Shown here: one piece after another, positions 36,204 to 44,554 of the stretch | How positions within the stretch are numbered: position 1 is the stretch's first letter | Layout of the letters: every line of letters starts with the position of its first letter | NCBI GenBank assembly: GCA_051016155.1 | Contig: CP136537.1 | Span: 1,240,001 to 1,304,000 of the forward strand | Direction of reading: 5' to 3' | Length of the DNA stretch: 64,000 bases | Source: RCC90-49c sp051016155 | Lineage (GTDB): Bacteria; Bacteroidota; Bacteroidia; Cytophagales; Amoebophilaceae | Made by a program: the position numbers and the translations under genes | Notes under the pieces: generated by a model | Seen by the model: the letters and a program-made list of their open reading frames with translations, nothing else | The model's database searches: none | Told to the model about the DNA's origin: nothing

Positions 36204-37109
36204 ATGGTCAACACGTCAGTTACTACAGCCAGTCAATCCATTGCTTCTAAGACCCCGCTCCAAAACAAAGCCAGAAAGCCCGACTGGCTGCGGGTTAAAC
36301 TGCCTGTGGGCAAGGAATATGCCCAAGTGCGTTCCATTGTAGACCAGCACAAGCTCCACACCATCTGCACCAGTGGCAATTGTCCCAACATGGGCGAGTG
36401 CTGGGGAGCAGGCACAGCTACGTTTATGATCTTAGGCAACGTCTGCACCAGGAGCTGCAGCTTCTGTGCAGTGGCTACTGGCAGACCTACCGAGTACGAC
36501 ACAGCAGAGCCCCAGCGTGTTGCCCAAGCCATTCAGCTGATGGGCGTCAAGCATGCGGTCATTACTTCTGTCAACCGCGATGAACTAAAAGACCGGGGTG
36601 CAGAGATTTGGTACCAGACAGTGCAGGCAGTCAAAGCGCTTTGCCCCACTACGACCATAGAAACACTTATTCCAGATGTGAAAGGTACCTGGGAAGCTCT
36701 TTACAGAATGATTGAAGCAGGCCAGGAGGTAGTGTCACATAACATCGAAACTGTAGAGCGACTTTATCGCCAAGTCAGGCCACAAGCCAAGTACGCCAGG
36801 AGCTTAGAGCAGATTCAACGCACCAAAGCCTACGGTAAGAGAACGAAGTCAGGCATTATGTTAGGACTAGGAGAGACAGACGAAGAGGTGTATCAAACCA
36901 TGGACGACCTAGTGGCCCATGGCTTAGACATTCTCACCATTGGTCAGTATTTACAGCCTACTCCTCTGCACTTGGAAGTGGCAGAATATGTACATCCTGC
37001 CAAATTCGCCCACTTAAAAGAGGAAGGCCTAAGGAGAGGACTCAAGTATGTAGAGTCAGGGCCGTTGGTACGTTCTTCCTACCGCGCCGAAAGACACGTC
37101 AACGTTTAG
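36204..37109 (+). CDS. lipA: lipoyl synthase
   Basis: Radical-SAM enzyme that inserts two sulfurs into octanoyl groups to make lipoyl cofactors for 2-oxoacid dehydrogenases. Both iron-sulfur clusters are supported: the auxiliary cluster by Cys55, Cys60 and Cys66 (CTSGNCPNMGEC), and the radical-SAM cluster by Cys81, Cys85 and Cys88 (CTRSCSFC). The C-terminal RSSYRAE segment supplies the final Ser/Arg ligand region. The 301 residues are typical. No lipB is adjacent. Retention of lipA suggests an active dehydrogenase complex or dependence on exogenous octanoate. Confidence 0.97.
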   Translation: MVNTSVTTASQSIASKTPLQNKARKPDWLRVKLPVGKEYAQVRSIVDQHKLHTICTSGNCPNMGECWGAGTATFMILGNVCTRSCSFCAVATGRPTEYDTAEPQRVAQAIQLMGVKHAVITSVNRDELKDRGAEIWYQTVQAVKALCPTTTIETLIPDVKGTWEALYRMIEAGQEVVSHNIETVERLYRQVRPQAKYARSLEQIQRTKAYGKRTKSGIMLGLGETDEEVYQTMDDLVAHGLDILTIGQYLQPTPLHLEVAEYVHPAKFAHLKEEGLRRGLKYVESGPLVRSSYRAERHVNV

Positions 37110-37212
37110 GGAGAGCATGAGGGCCATCTATCAAAACATTCAGGCACTCATATCAGTGGAGATTTTTGGGCTACCTTCTCTATAGACTGTCTTAGAGAGC
37201 AGAAAGGCTTTT

Positions 37213-37285
37213 CAATCACCTAGTCACAAAATCAAGCAATGATCTAATGAACAAATAACACAATGCCTCAATAAACAAATAATTC
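37213..37285 (+). repeat. dispersed repeat plus AT-rich leader repeats before gldF
   Basis: AATCACCTAGTCACAAAATC at 37213 is a copy of the intergenic repeat family; it is followed by AACAAATAACACAATG and AATAAACAAATAATTCAAT, ending about ten bases before the gldF ATG. Confidence 0.6.
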
Positions 37286-37294
37286 AATCGTCCC

Positions 37295-38020
37295 ATGCTA
37301 GCTGTCCTACGCAAAGAACTCAACGCCTTTTTTAGTTCCTTGATGGCCTATGTCATCATGGGCTTCTTCTTGGTGCTGATGGGCCTATGGATGTGGGTAT
37401 TCCCTGGCACCAACGTCCTGGAAGGAGGCTATGCTGACCTGGCCCCCTTGTTCCGTCTAAGCCCCTACATCTTTATGTTTTTAGTGCCTGCCGTCACGAT
37501 GCCTGCTTTTGCAGAAGAAAAAAAAACAGGCACACTCGAGCTATTACTCACCACGCCCCTCACCATTCCTCAACTGATTTTGGGGAAATATTTAGCCACC
37601 CTGGTCGTTTTGTTGCTTACTTTGCTCTTGACAGGGATTTACTATGTGACGGTGTATTGGCTGGGTAGCCCGCCAGGCAACATCGACACAGCTGCTGTGT
37701 TGGGCTCTTATCTGGGCTTGTTGCTGCTGGCAGCAGCGTTTGCTGCCGTGGGGCTGTGCGCCTCTTCACTTACAGAGCGGCAGATCGTGGCCTTCCTATT
37801 GAGCGTACTGCTGTGCTTCTTGCTCTATCAAGGCTTTGATGCTTGGACTGCGCTGCAAACATGGAAAAGCTACTCGCTCTTACTGGCCCAACTAGGCATG
37901 CGCTACCATTACGATGCCCTGAGCAGAGGCGTCATCGATTCGCGCGACCTACTTTACTTTGTCAGTGTAGCTATGCTCCTGCTGGGGGCCACAGGTTACG
38001 TACTTAATTATAAAAAATGA
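37295..38020 (+). CDS. gldF: GldF-type ABC transporter permease
   Basis: ABC-2-type permease of 241 residues with about six membrane helices. The start MLAVLRKELNAFFSSLMAY and the block EEKKTGTLELLLTTPLTIPQ are typical of GldF. In gliding Bacteroidota GldF works with the ATPase GldA and with GldG. Here the stop overlaps the gldG start as ATGA, so the two are translationally coupled. GldA is not in the window. In a presumed non-gliding symbiont this transporter may have another envelope role; that is inference. Confidence 0.88.
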   Translation: MLAVLRKELNAFFSSLMAYVIMGFFLVLMGLWMWVFPGTNVLEGGYADLAPLFRLSPYIFMFLVPAVTMPAFAEEKKTGTLELLLTTPLTIPQLILGKYLATLVVLLLTLLLTGIYYVTVYWLGSPPGNIDTAAVLGSYLGLLLLAAAFAAVGLCASSLTERQIVAFLLSVLLCFLLYQGFDAWTALQTWKSYSLLLAQLGMRYHYDALSRGVIDSRDLLYFVSVAMLLLGATGYVLNYKK

Positions 38021-39693
38021 ACCTCCATTGGCACGCATACAGGGGTTATGTGGGGCTGCTCCTCATGGCCGGGCTGCTATACTGGGGGGGGGGGCGTTGC
38101 TATTTTCGGCTAGATCTGACCGAAGACCAGCGCTATAGCCTTCATCCTGCTACCAAGTCCCTTTTGCGCACTCTTGAGGAAGAAGTACATGTAGAAATAT
38201 ACTTGGAGGGAGACCTCCCTGCCGAGTTCAAACAGCTGAGAAAAGCAACGCAAGAGCTACTAGAAGAGTGGAAAGTACACGCTCGTCGCCCTCTGCGCTA
38301 CCAGTTCGTCCATCTAGACCAGTTAGAGCCCGAACCAAAGAAAGACCACCTGCGCCGCCTGGCTGCCCAAGGCATTCAACCTACCAACCTCTTTTTGCAA
38401 ACAAAAGGCCAGCGGACTGAAAAGTTCATCTTTCCAGGAGCACTGCTGACTTATAAAGGCCAGGAGAGTGGTGTACTGCTTCTCAAGGGCAATAAAATGG
38501 TGGGCCCAGCCCAGATGATCAATCAATCCATAGAAAGTCTGGAATATGAGCTGGTCAGTGCCTTGCAGCAACTAGTAGGCACCCAGCGCAAGTCCGTAGC
38601 GCTGCTCAGAGGCCATGGAGAGCCTGAACGGCAACAGCTTCATGGGCTGACTAGTGCTTTAGAAGAACGCTACACGCTGCACATCGTTGATTTCTCGGCG
38701 CAGTCGACGTTGACAGACTACGACGCCCTGCTCATTACCCAGCCGCAGCAGCCCTTTACGGAAGCTGAAAAGTACTTGCTCGACCAGTACATCATGCAAG
38801 GAGGCAAGGTCCTCTTTTTCTTGGATCAGCTGCGGATCAGCATGGAGCATTTGCGCCGCCAAGAGGCCTTTGCTTTTCCCCTAGACCTGGGGTTGGACGA
38901 CCAACTGTTCAGGTACGGCGTCAGGATCAATACAGACCTGGTGCAAGACCTGCACGCAGGCGTCTATCCAGTGGTAGCGGGCCGGCTGGGCAATCAACCG
39001 CAGATCAAGTTGCTGCCATGGCCTTTTTTTCCTTTGGTCAATTACTTTGCATCGCACCTGATCACCAAGAACATGGATGTGCTCTATCCGCAGTTTGTGA
39101 GTAGCATCGACAAAATTCAGGTGCAAGGTGTCACGCACACCCCCCTAGTCTTCACCTCTCAGTATGCCAGAAGACTGGGCACCCCTGTGCATGTAGACTT
39201 AGAAGCCTTGAGAGAGACCCCAGACAAATCGCTCTATCACCAAGGCCCCCTGCCTCTGGCTTATCTGCTCGAAGGCACTTTCCCTTCGCTGTACAAAAAT
39301 CGATTCTTGCCTGAAGGCATTGATGCCACCCATTTTTTGATGGATAGCGCGCCTACCAAGCTACTGGTCATGGGCAGCGGCAGCCTGGTGCTGAATGGGT
39401 GGGATAGGCGTAAAAACCAGCCCCTTCCTTGGGGCTATGATCCATTTCTGCAGCAGCACTTTGCCAATCCAGATTTCGTGCTCAATGCTTTGGCCTATAT
39501 GCTGCAAGAAGAAGGCCTCATCAATGTCAAAAACAAAGAACTAAAAGTGCGCCTCCTCGATCCTGTTAAGATCACGCAAGACCGCCTCTTTTGGCAGCTA
39601 GTCAATCTACTCGCGCCGCTTGTGGCCTTACTGCTGCTAGGGCTAGCGTGGAACTATGGGTACAAAAAGGCCTATACAAAGGGAGATCATTGA
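38017..39693 (+). CDS. gldG: GldG-type ABC transporter component
   Basis: A 558-residue protein with an N-terminal helix (residues about 10-25), a large extracytoplasmic domain and a C-terminal helix (LVNLLAPLVALLLLGLAW), as in GldG. Family landmarks include RYFRLDLTEDQRYSLHPATK-like sequence near residue 30 and YDALLITQP near residue 235. A run of 11 G bases at 38084-38094 lies in codons 23-26, unlike the surrounding sequence. A change in its length would shift the frame near the start and switch the gene off, and GldF could remain intact. It is coupled to gldF by an ATGA overlap. Confidence 0.87.
   Translation: MNLHWHAYRGYVGLLLMAGLLYWGGGRCYFRLDLTEDQRYSLHPATKSLLRTLEEEVHVEIYLEGDLPAEFKQLRKATQELLEEWKVHARRPLRYQFVHLDQLEPEPKKDHLRRLAAQGIQPTNLFLQTKGQRTEKFIFPGALLTYKGQESGVLLLKGNKMVGPAQMINQSIESLEYELVSALQQLVGTQRKSVALLRGHGEPERQQLHGLTSALEERYTLHIVDFSAQSTLTDYDALLITQPQQPFTEAEKYLLDQYIMQGGKVLFFLDQLRISMEHLRRQEAFAFPLDLGLDDQLFRYGVRINTDLVQDLHAGVYPVVAGRLGNQPQIKLLPWPFFPLVNYFASHLITKNMDVLYPQFVSSIDKIQVQGVTHTPLVFTSQYARRLGTPVHVDLEALRETPDKSLYHQGPLPLAYLLEGTFPSLYKNRFLPEGIDATHFLMDSAPTKLLVMGSGSLVLNGWDRRKNQPLPWGYDPFLQQHFANPDFVLNALAYMLQEEGLINVKNKELKVRLLDPVKITQDRLFWQLVNLLAPLVALLLLGLAWNYGYKKAYTKGDH
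38084..38094 (+). repeat. 11-base poly-G tract inside gldG
   Basis: Eleven consecutive G bases, encoding Trp-Gly-Gly-Gly-Arg. Such tracts slip during replication and can make genes phase variable. Confidence 0.9.
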
Positions 39694-39708
39694 CCTATTG
39701 GATGCTTT

Positions 39709-39887
39709 GTCCACACTAAAGCCCCACCAAGCCAAGAAGCGTCTTTTTAATCACTCAATCACAAAATCACTCAATAATACAGTGGTCTCAAGCCATACTC
39801 CTGGCCGCAGCACCATCAACGCGTTTGCACATAAGTCTCCTAATCTTCATATTAGGGAGACAGAACTAAAATAAACACCACCCCATC
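39709..39887 (+). repeat. leader of first SLC5 gene, duplicated at 41395-41581
   Basis: About 180 bases align between the two leaders: CCAAGCCAAGAAGC, TTTTTAATCACTCAATC, AATAATACAGTGGTCTCA and AACGCGTTTGCACATAAG. The dispersed intergenic repeat is embedded at 39749-39789. Confidence 0.75.
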
Positions 39888-41336
39888 ATGGCCCCACCTA
39901 TTTTTGACCACTGTGTAGTCGGAATTTTCTTATTTGTTACGCTCTACGTAGGGCTACAGTCAGGCCGAGGCATTACTAATATCAGGAGCTATGCCATTGC
40001 CGACAAGAGGTACGGCACAGGCACGCTTGTGCTCACCTTCATGGCCACTAACTTTGCAGGTGCCAGCCTGGTCAATGGCGTAGCACAGGTGCACTATGGG
40101 GGAATCATAACAAGTGTAGCACTTTCAGGGCTTATTATAATGTACCTGATCAGCGCTTTTTTTATCGCTCCCAAAGTAGCTGCTTTTGATCATTGCCTCA
40201 CCATGGGGGACCTGATGGAGCACCTTTATGACAAGCACAGTAAAATTATTGCGGGCATGCTGGGCCTGTTGACTGCTGTCTGTATTGCCAGCATGGAGAT
40301 GATCGTGCTGGGCATCATTTTCGAGTCCTTGCTGGGCGTTTCAGCTAGCTGGGGCGTAGTGATAGGAGGCATCACTTTGGCCATTTACTCATCCCGTGGA
40401 GGCATTCAGGCAGTGACCACGACTGATGTATTGCAGTTCATAGTGCTCATTGTAGCTATCCCGCTCACAGCCACCATCGCGATAGGACACGTAGGGGGCT
40501 TCCAAGCGCTGTTTACACAAGTGCCTGTAGATAAATTCGAAGTGCTAAATCATGAGCGATTCTCTTATTACTTCACGCTCTTCTTGACCTGGAGCATACT
40601 CCCTGCGGGTATGATTGACCCTGCCATTATTCAGCGCTTGCTCATGGGCAAAGAGCCTGGCCAACTCAGAAGGCAGTATCTCATCATAGCTGCCTTGCAC
40701 CCCACCCTAGAGTTAGTCATCTTGCTCATTGGGCTTGCTGGCATCGTTTTGTACCCCAAATTAGAGGCCACCCAGGTCTTTCCGCACATAGTACATGAGT
40801 TACTCCCTGTAGGCATTAAAGGCCTAGTAATAGCTGGCGCTCTGGCGGTCAGCATGTCCACCATTGATTCTTACTTGCATGCTGCTGGCCTTACGTTGAC
40901 GCACGATGTGCTCAAGCCTCTTTGCGACATGCGCAAGGTTGTCATTGACGAGCTGACCTGGGCCAAGTACAGTACGCTGGTTCTGGGCCTGATGGCTGTG
41001 TTGGTAGGCACATTGGGGGCAGGAGCCAATACAGACCAAATTCTAGGGTTTGCCTTTACAGCCCTTGGATTCACTGGCCCTTTGCTCATGTTTCCATTGC
41101 TGTCAGGCATCATGGGGCTGAAGACAGACACACGCTCCTTTTACACAGCCTTGCCTATGACCCTGGCAGCTTTTGTCCTTTCCAATGTCTACCTACCACC
41201 TGAGCAGGACCATCTCTCTTTGCTCATCAGTATTCTGGCCAATGGGGTCACATTTTTTGGGATGCACGCCTGGCAGAACAAAGGCTTTGCAGTTACCACT
41301 CACGGTGTGGATCAGCAAGAGACCACTAGCAAGTAG
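39888..41336 (+). CDS. SLC5 (sodium:solute symporter) family protein, tandem copy 1
   Basis: A 482-residue membrane protein with about 13 helices, matching the sodium:solute symporter (SSSF) fold. Landmarks are the start VVGIFLFVTLYVGLQSGRGI, the ATNFAGASLVNGVAQ block near residue 58, the YSSRGGIQAVTTTDVLQF block and the AGALAVSMSTIDSYLHAAGL block that contains Na2-site type residues. It is roughly 80% identical by eye to the N-terminal 480 residues of the next gene but ends at Lys482 right after the last helix. It looks like a duplicate that lost, or never had, the sensor part. The substrate is unknown. Confidence 0.92.
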   Translation: MAPPIFDHCVVGIFLFVTLYVGLQSGRGITNIRSYAIADKRYGTGTLVLTFMATNFAGASLVNGVAQVHYGGIITSVALSGLIIMYLISAFFIAPKVAAFDHCLTMGDLMEHLYDKHSKIIAGMLGLLTAVCIASMEMIVLGIIFESLLGVSASWGVVIGGITLAIYSSRGGIQAVTTTDVLQFIVLIVAIPLTATIAIGHVGGFQALFTQVPVDKFEVLNHERFSYYFTLFLTWSILPAGMIDPAIIQRLLMGKEPGQLRRQYLIIAALHPTLELVILLIGLAGIVLYPKLEATQVFPHIVHELLPVGIKGLVIAGALAVSMSTIDSYLHAAGLTLTHDVLKPLCDMRKVVIDELTWAKYSTLVLGLMAVLVGTLGAGANTDQILGFAFTALGFTGPLLMFPLLSGIMGLKTDTRSFYTALPMTLAAFVLSNVYLPPEQDHLSLLISILANGVTFFGMHAWQNKGFAVTTHGVDQQETTSK

Positions 41337-41394
41337 ATAAGCAAAGGAATAGCCCCAAGACGACGGTCGAAAAATGCACCAAGTATCCCATCAG

Positions 41395-41581
41395 TACTTT
41401 ACAAAGTAGCCCCTACCAAGCCAAGAAGCATTTTTTTAATCACTCAATCAAAAAATCGCTCAGTAATATAGTAGTCTCAAACCACGCTCCTCGCCGTAGT
41501 GTTATCAATACGTTTGTAAATAAGCCTCCCAAAGCTGATATTGCACATCGTGATACAACATAAGATAAATACTACTCCACC
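41395..41581 (+). repeat. leader of second SLC5 gene, duplicate of 39709-39887
   Basis: Aligns over about 180 bases to the leader of the preceding SLC5 gene, including an embedded dispersed-repeat copy at 41438-41479. Shows that the duplication unit comprised leader plus gene. Confidence 0.75.
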
Positions 41582-44368
41582 ATGCCTTCATTGACGTTTG
41601 ACCACTTTGTGGTCGGAATTTTTCTGCTTGTCACCCTAGTTGTAGGCCTACGATCAGGCAAAAATATCACCAACATCAGGCGCTATGCCATTGCTGACAA
41701 AATGTATGGCACAGGCACGCTCGTGCTCACCTACATGGCTACCAATTTTGCGGGCGCCAGCCTGATCAATGGCGTAGCGCAGGTGTTTTCCAACGGTATC
41801 ATCATGACCGTGGCACTCTCAGGGCTTATCATAGGTTATATACTTGAGGCCTTCTTTATTATTCCTAAGGCAGCCACTTTTGGGCATTGTCTCACTATGG
41901 GCGATTTGATGGCACATTTTTATGATAAGCGAAGTAAAGTCATTGCTGGTATTTTAGGGCTATTAACGACAATCTGTATTGCGAGCATGGAGATGATTGT
42001 ATTGGGCATCATTTTCGAGTCTTTGTTGGGTGTTCCAGCCAGCTGGGGCGTCGTAATAGGTGGAGCAACGCTGGCCATTTACTCCGCAAGAGGAGGCATC
42101 CAGGCAGTGACCACTACTGATATACTCCAATTTCTCGTGCTTATTGTAGTCATCCCCATCACAGCCACCATTGCAGTAGGGCATGCAGGAGGACTTCAAG
42201 CCCTCTTTGAAAAGGTTCCATCAGCTAACTTTCATGTTTTGAATCACGAGAGATTCTCTTACTATCTCACGCTGTTCTTGATGCTGAGCATATTCCCTGC
42301 TGGATTAATCGACCCCGCTATTATTCAACGTTTACTTATGGCGAGAGATTCTAGCCAACTCACTAGGCAATATCTTGTCACTGCTGCCCTCAGACCTGCA
42401 TTAGAATCAGTGATTATGCTTATTGGGCTTGCCGGCATTGTTTTGTATCCCCAACTAGAAGCTACCCAGGTCTTTCCGCACATTGTGCAGGATTTGTTGC
42501 CTACAGGCATTAGGGGCTTAGTGATAGCCGGTGCTCTAGCGGTCAGCATGTCCACGATTGACTCTTATTTGCACGCTGCTGGCCTTACGTTTACGCATGA
42601 CGTGCTCAAGCCTCTTTGCGATAGCAGAAAGATTGCCATTGATGAGCTGGCCTGGGCTAAGTACAGCACGCTGGCCCTAGGCCTAATGGCTGTGCTTGTG
42701 GGTGTGTTGGGGGCAGGCTCCAACACCGACGATATCCTTGAGTTTGCCCTCACCTCTCTTGAATTCACTGGTCCTTTGCTCATGTTCCCACTGCTGACAG
42801 GCATCATGGGGCTGAAGACAGACGTTCGCTCTTTTTACACGGCTCTGCCTGTAACCTTAGCAGCCTTTGCATTATCCAATATCTACCTCTCGCCTGAGCA
42901 GGATCACCTCTCTTTACTCATCAGCATTCTTGCCAATGGGGTGGCCTTTTTTGGGATGCACATCTGGCAAAACAAAGGGTTTGCTGTGGTGCATCGTACG
43001 CAAAATGCACGCATAGAGAATGTATGGGGCTCTCAAGAAGCTCCTTGGCACCATCGCATCAGGGACTATCTCCCTACGCTGACCAATATAGTCCGTTATT
43101 CCCAGCAGAAAGTAGCGCAATATGGTGCCCCTTACTTGCTATTTGGCGTCTTCTGTTGCGTCAACTTTATCGTCCCTTACTTCATGTGGACCCAGACTGC
43201 ACATGAGGCCTATGGGCTCATGCTACCCTTGCGTTTGGTAGGAGCCACTCTGTGTGGGCTGCTCCTGGTCAACGCGCAGTGGCCTAGCATGTTCAGACCG
43301 TATGCCCCTGTTTTTTGGCATTTTACGGTCCTCTACTGTCTTCCTTTCATGGGCACGGTCATGTTACTGCTTACCCATGGCAGCACAGAGTGGCTCATGA
43401 ATGTGGCCATGACCATCCTCTTCTTGGTCTTACTGGTAGATTGGACCACCTTTGTGCTGCTTAGCGTGCTGGGCGTTGTGTTGGGCATATTTTTTTACAC
43501 CAGCGTGGTGGGGCCTGCATCCATCTCTCTGGACTTCACTAATGTTTATTTGCTCGTCTATCAGGCTTTCTTTGCTACGCTGATCGGGTTGATTTTTGCC
43601 AGACGCAAGGAGCAGAATCTCGCAGAGCAGCTACTAAACTTCAGGATATTGGGCGACACTACGAGCCAAGAGGCACGTTATGCCTTGCACTCGTTAAGGA
43701 ACATCATGCTTTCAGTAGATGTCCACATTGGCACTTACATGCAGCTAACGCAGACAAAACAACACGACAAAAAACCGGAAAAAGTGCGTATAGAAGTGAC
43801 GTCAGAAGACGTAGAATACATGAACAGCTTGACCCAAGCTGCTCTAGAAATCGTTAGCCAAGGAGAGCTAGCTATAGACATGCTACACGAAGCCTTCAAA
43901 ATCAATGTCATCGTTCCTCAGTTGAAATCCTGCTCTGTACAAAAAAGCGTAGAAAAAGCTATTCAAGCCTGCTTTTTTCACCATGAGCCAGATGAGCTGC
44001 AAGCCGACCTAAGCCTTGACTTTGAAGCCTATATTTCTCCTACGCATTTCGAGTACGTAGTGCTGAATCTATTGCGTTACCTCTGTGTGTACGATGAGCG
44101 CAGATTGATCCAAATCAACTTGGTTGATAACGAAGTACGCATTAAGACCTATGGCATTAGGCTTCCCCCAGCAGCAGCGAAAGAGCTATTTGCCTTTACC
44201 CCTGTTCAAGTGCATGAGGAGCGGGCCAATTTTAGTTTAGGCATTTGTAAACTCATCATAGAAACGATGGAAGGCCGCATCTTGTGTGAGTCTGCGACAG
44301 AAGAAGGGACGCCCTATACTGCCTTTAAACTAACCCTTCCTACAACACCCCCTCAGTCACAAGCCTAA
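41582..44368 (+). CDS. SLC5 symporter fused to six-helix block and degenerate histidine kinase
   Basis: Of 928 residues, the first ~480 are an SLC5 domain nearly identical in layout to the preceding gene. A second block of about six helices spans residues 515-670 (YLLFGVFCCVNFIVPYFMW onward). A helical region follows with a possible phospho-His relic (EARYALHSLRN) near 690. Residues about 800-920 resemble HATPase: VVLNLLRYLCVY in place of the N box, TYGIRLP in place of DxGxGI, and FSLGICKLIIETMEGRI in place of the G2 region. Key Asn, Asp and Gly positions are lost, so kinase activity is doubtful. SLC5-kinase fusions such as CbrA are known; this layout, with an extra helix block, differs. It shares its layout with the protein at 1-3389. 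Confidence 0.88.
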   Translation: MPSLTFDHFVVGIFLLVTLVVGLRSGKNITNIRRYAIADKMYGTGTLVLTYMATNFAGASLINGVAQVFSNGIIMTVALSGLIIGYILEAFFIIPKAATFGHCLTMGDLMAHFYDKRSKVIAGILGLLTTICIASMEMIVLGIIFESLLGVPASWGVVIGGATLAIYSARGGIQAVTTTDILQFLVLIVVIPITATIAVGHAGGLQALFEKVPSANFHVLNHERFSYYLTLFLMLSIFPAGLIDPAIIQRLLMARDSSQLTRQYLVTAALRPALESVIMLIGLAGIVLYPQLEATQVFPHIVQDLLPTGIRGLVIAGALAVSMSTIDSYLHAAGLTFTHDVLKPLCDSRKIAIDELAWAKYSTLALGLMAVLVGVLGAGSNTDDILEFALTSLEFTGPLLMFPLLTGIMGLKTDVRSFYTALPVTLAAFALSNIYLSPEQDHLSLLISILANGVAFFGMHIWQNKGFAVVHRTQNARIENVWGSQEAPWHHRIRDYLPTLTNIVRYSQQKVAQYGAPYLLFGVFCCVNFIVPYFMWTQTAHEAYGLMLPLRLVGATLCGLLLVNAQWPSMFRPYAPVFWHFTVLYCLPFMGTVMLLLTHGSTEWLMNVAMTILFLVLLVDWTTFVLLSVLGVVLGIFFYTSVVGPASISLDFTNVYLLVYQAFFATLIGLIFARRKEQNLAEQLLNFRILGDTTSQEARYALHSLRNIMLSVDVHIGTYMQLTQTKQHDKKPEKVRIEVTSEDVEYMNSLTQAALEIVSQGELAIDMLHEAFKINVIVPQLKSCSVQKSVEKAIQACFFHHEPDELQADLSLDFEAYISPTHFEYVVLNLLRYLCVYDERRLIQINLVDNEVRIKTYGIRLPPAAAKELFAFTPVQVHEERANFSLGICKLIIETMEGRILCESATEEGTPYTAFKLTLPTTPPQSQA

Positions 44369-44393
44369 GCAGGCGGAGGCCTTATACAAGATG

Positions 44394-44493
44394 AGACTGT
44401 TGTAAACTGCACTCAGTATTTTAGTAGGGCTTGAAAAAGTGCCTTTTCAAGCGTAGAAAGCAGTTCCAAAATCACCCAACAATGCAATGGTTT
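44394..44493 (+). repeat. dispersed intergenic repeat copy
   Basis: GACTGTTGTAAACTGCACTC through AATCACCCAACAATGCAATGG aligns with 14342-14457. It lies between the convergent SLC5 fusion and tamB genes. Confidence 0.65.
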
Positions 44494-44554
44494 CGTTCTA
44501 ATGCTGCCCAAGCGCAAATATTTGCTTGATACGGAAGACAGGCCCCTATTCCTC

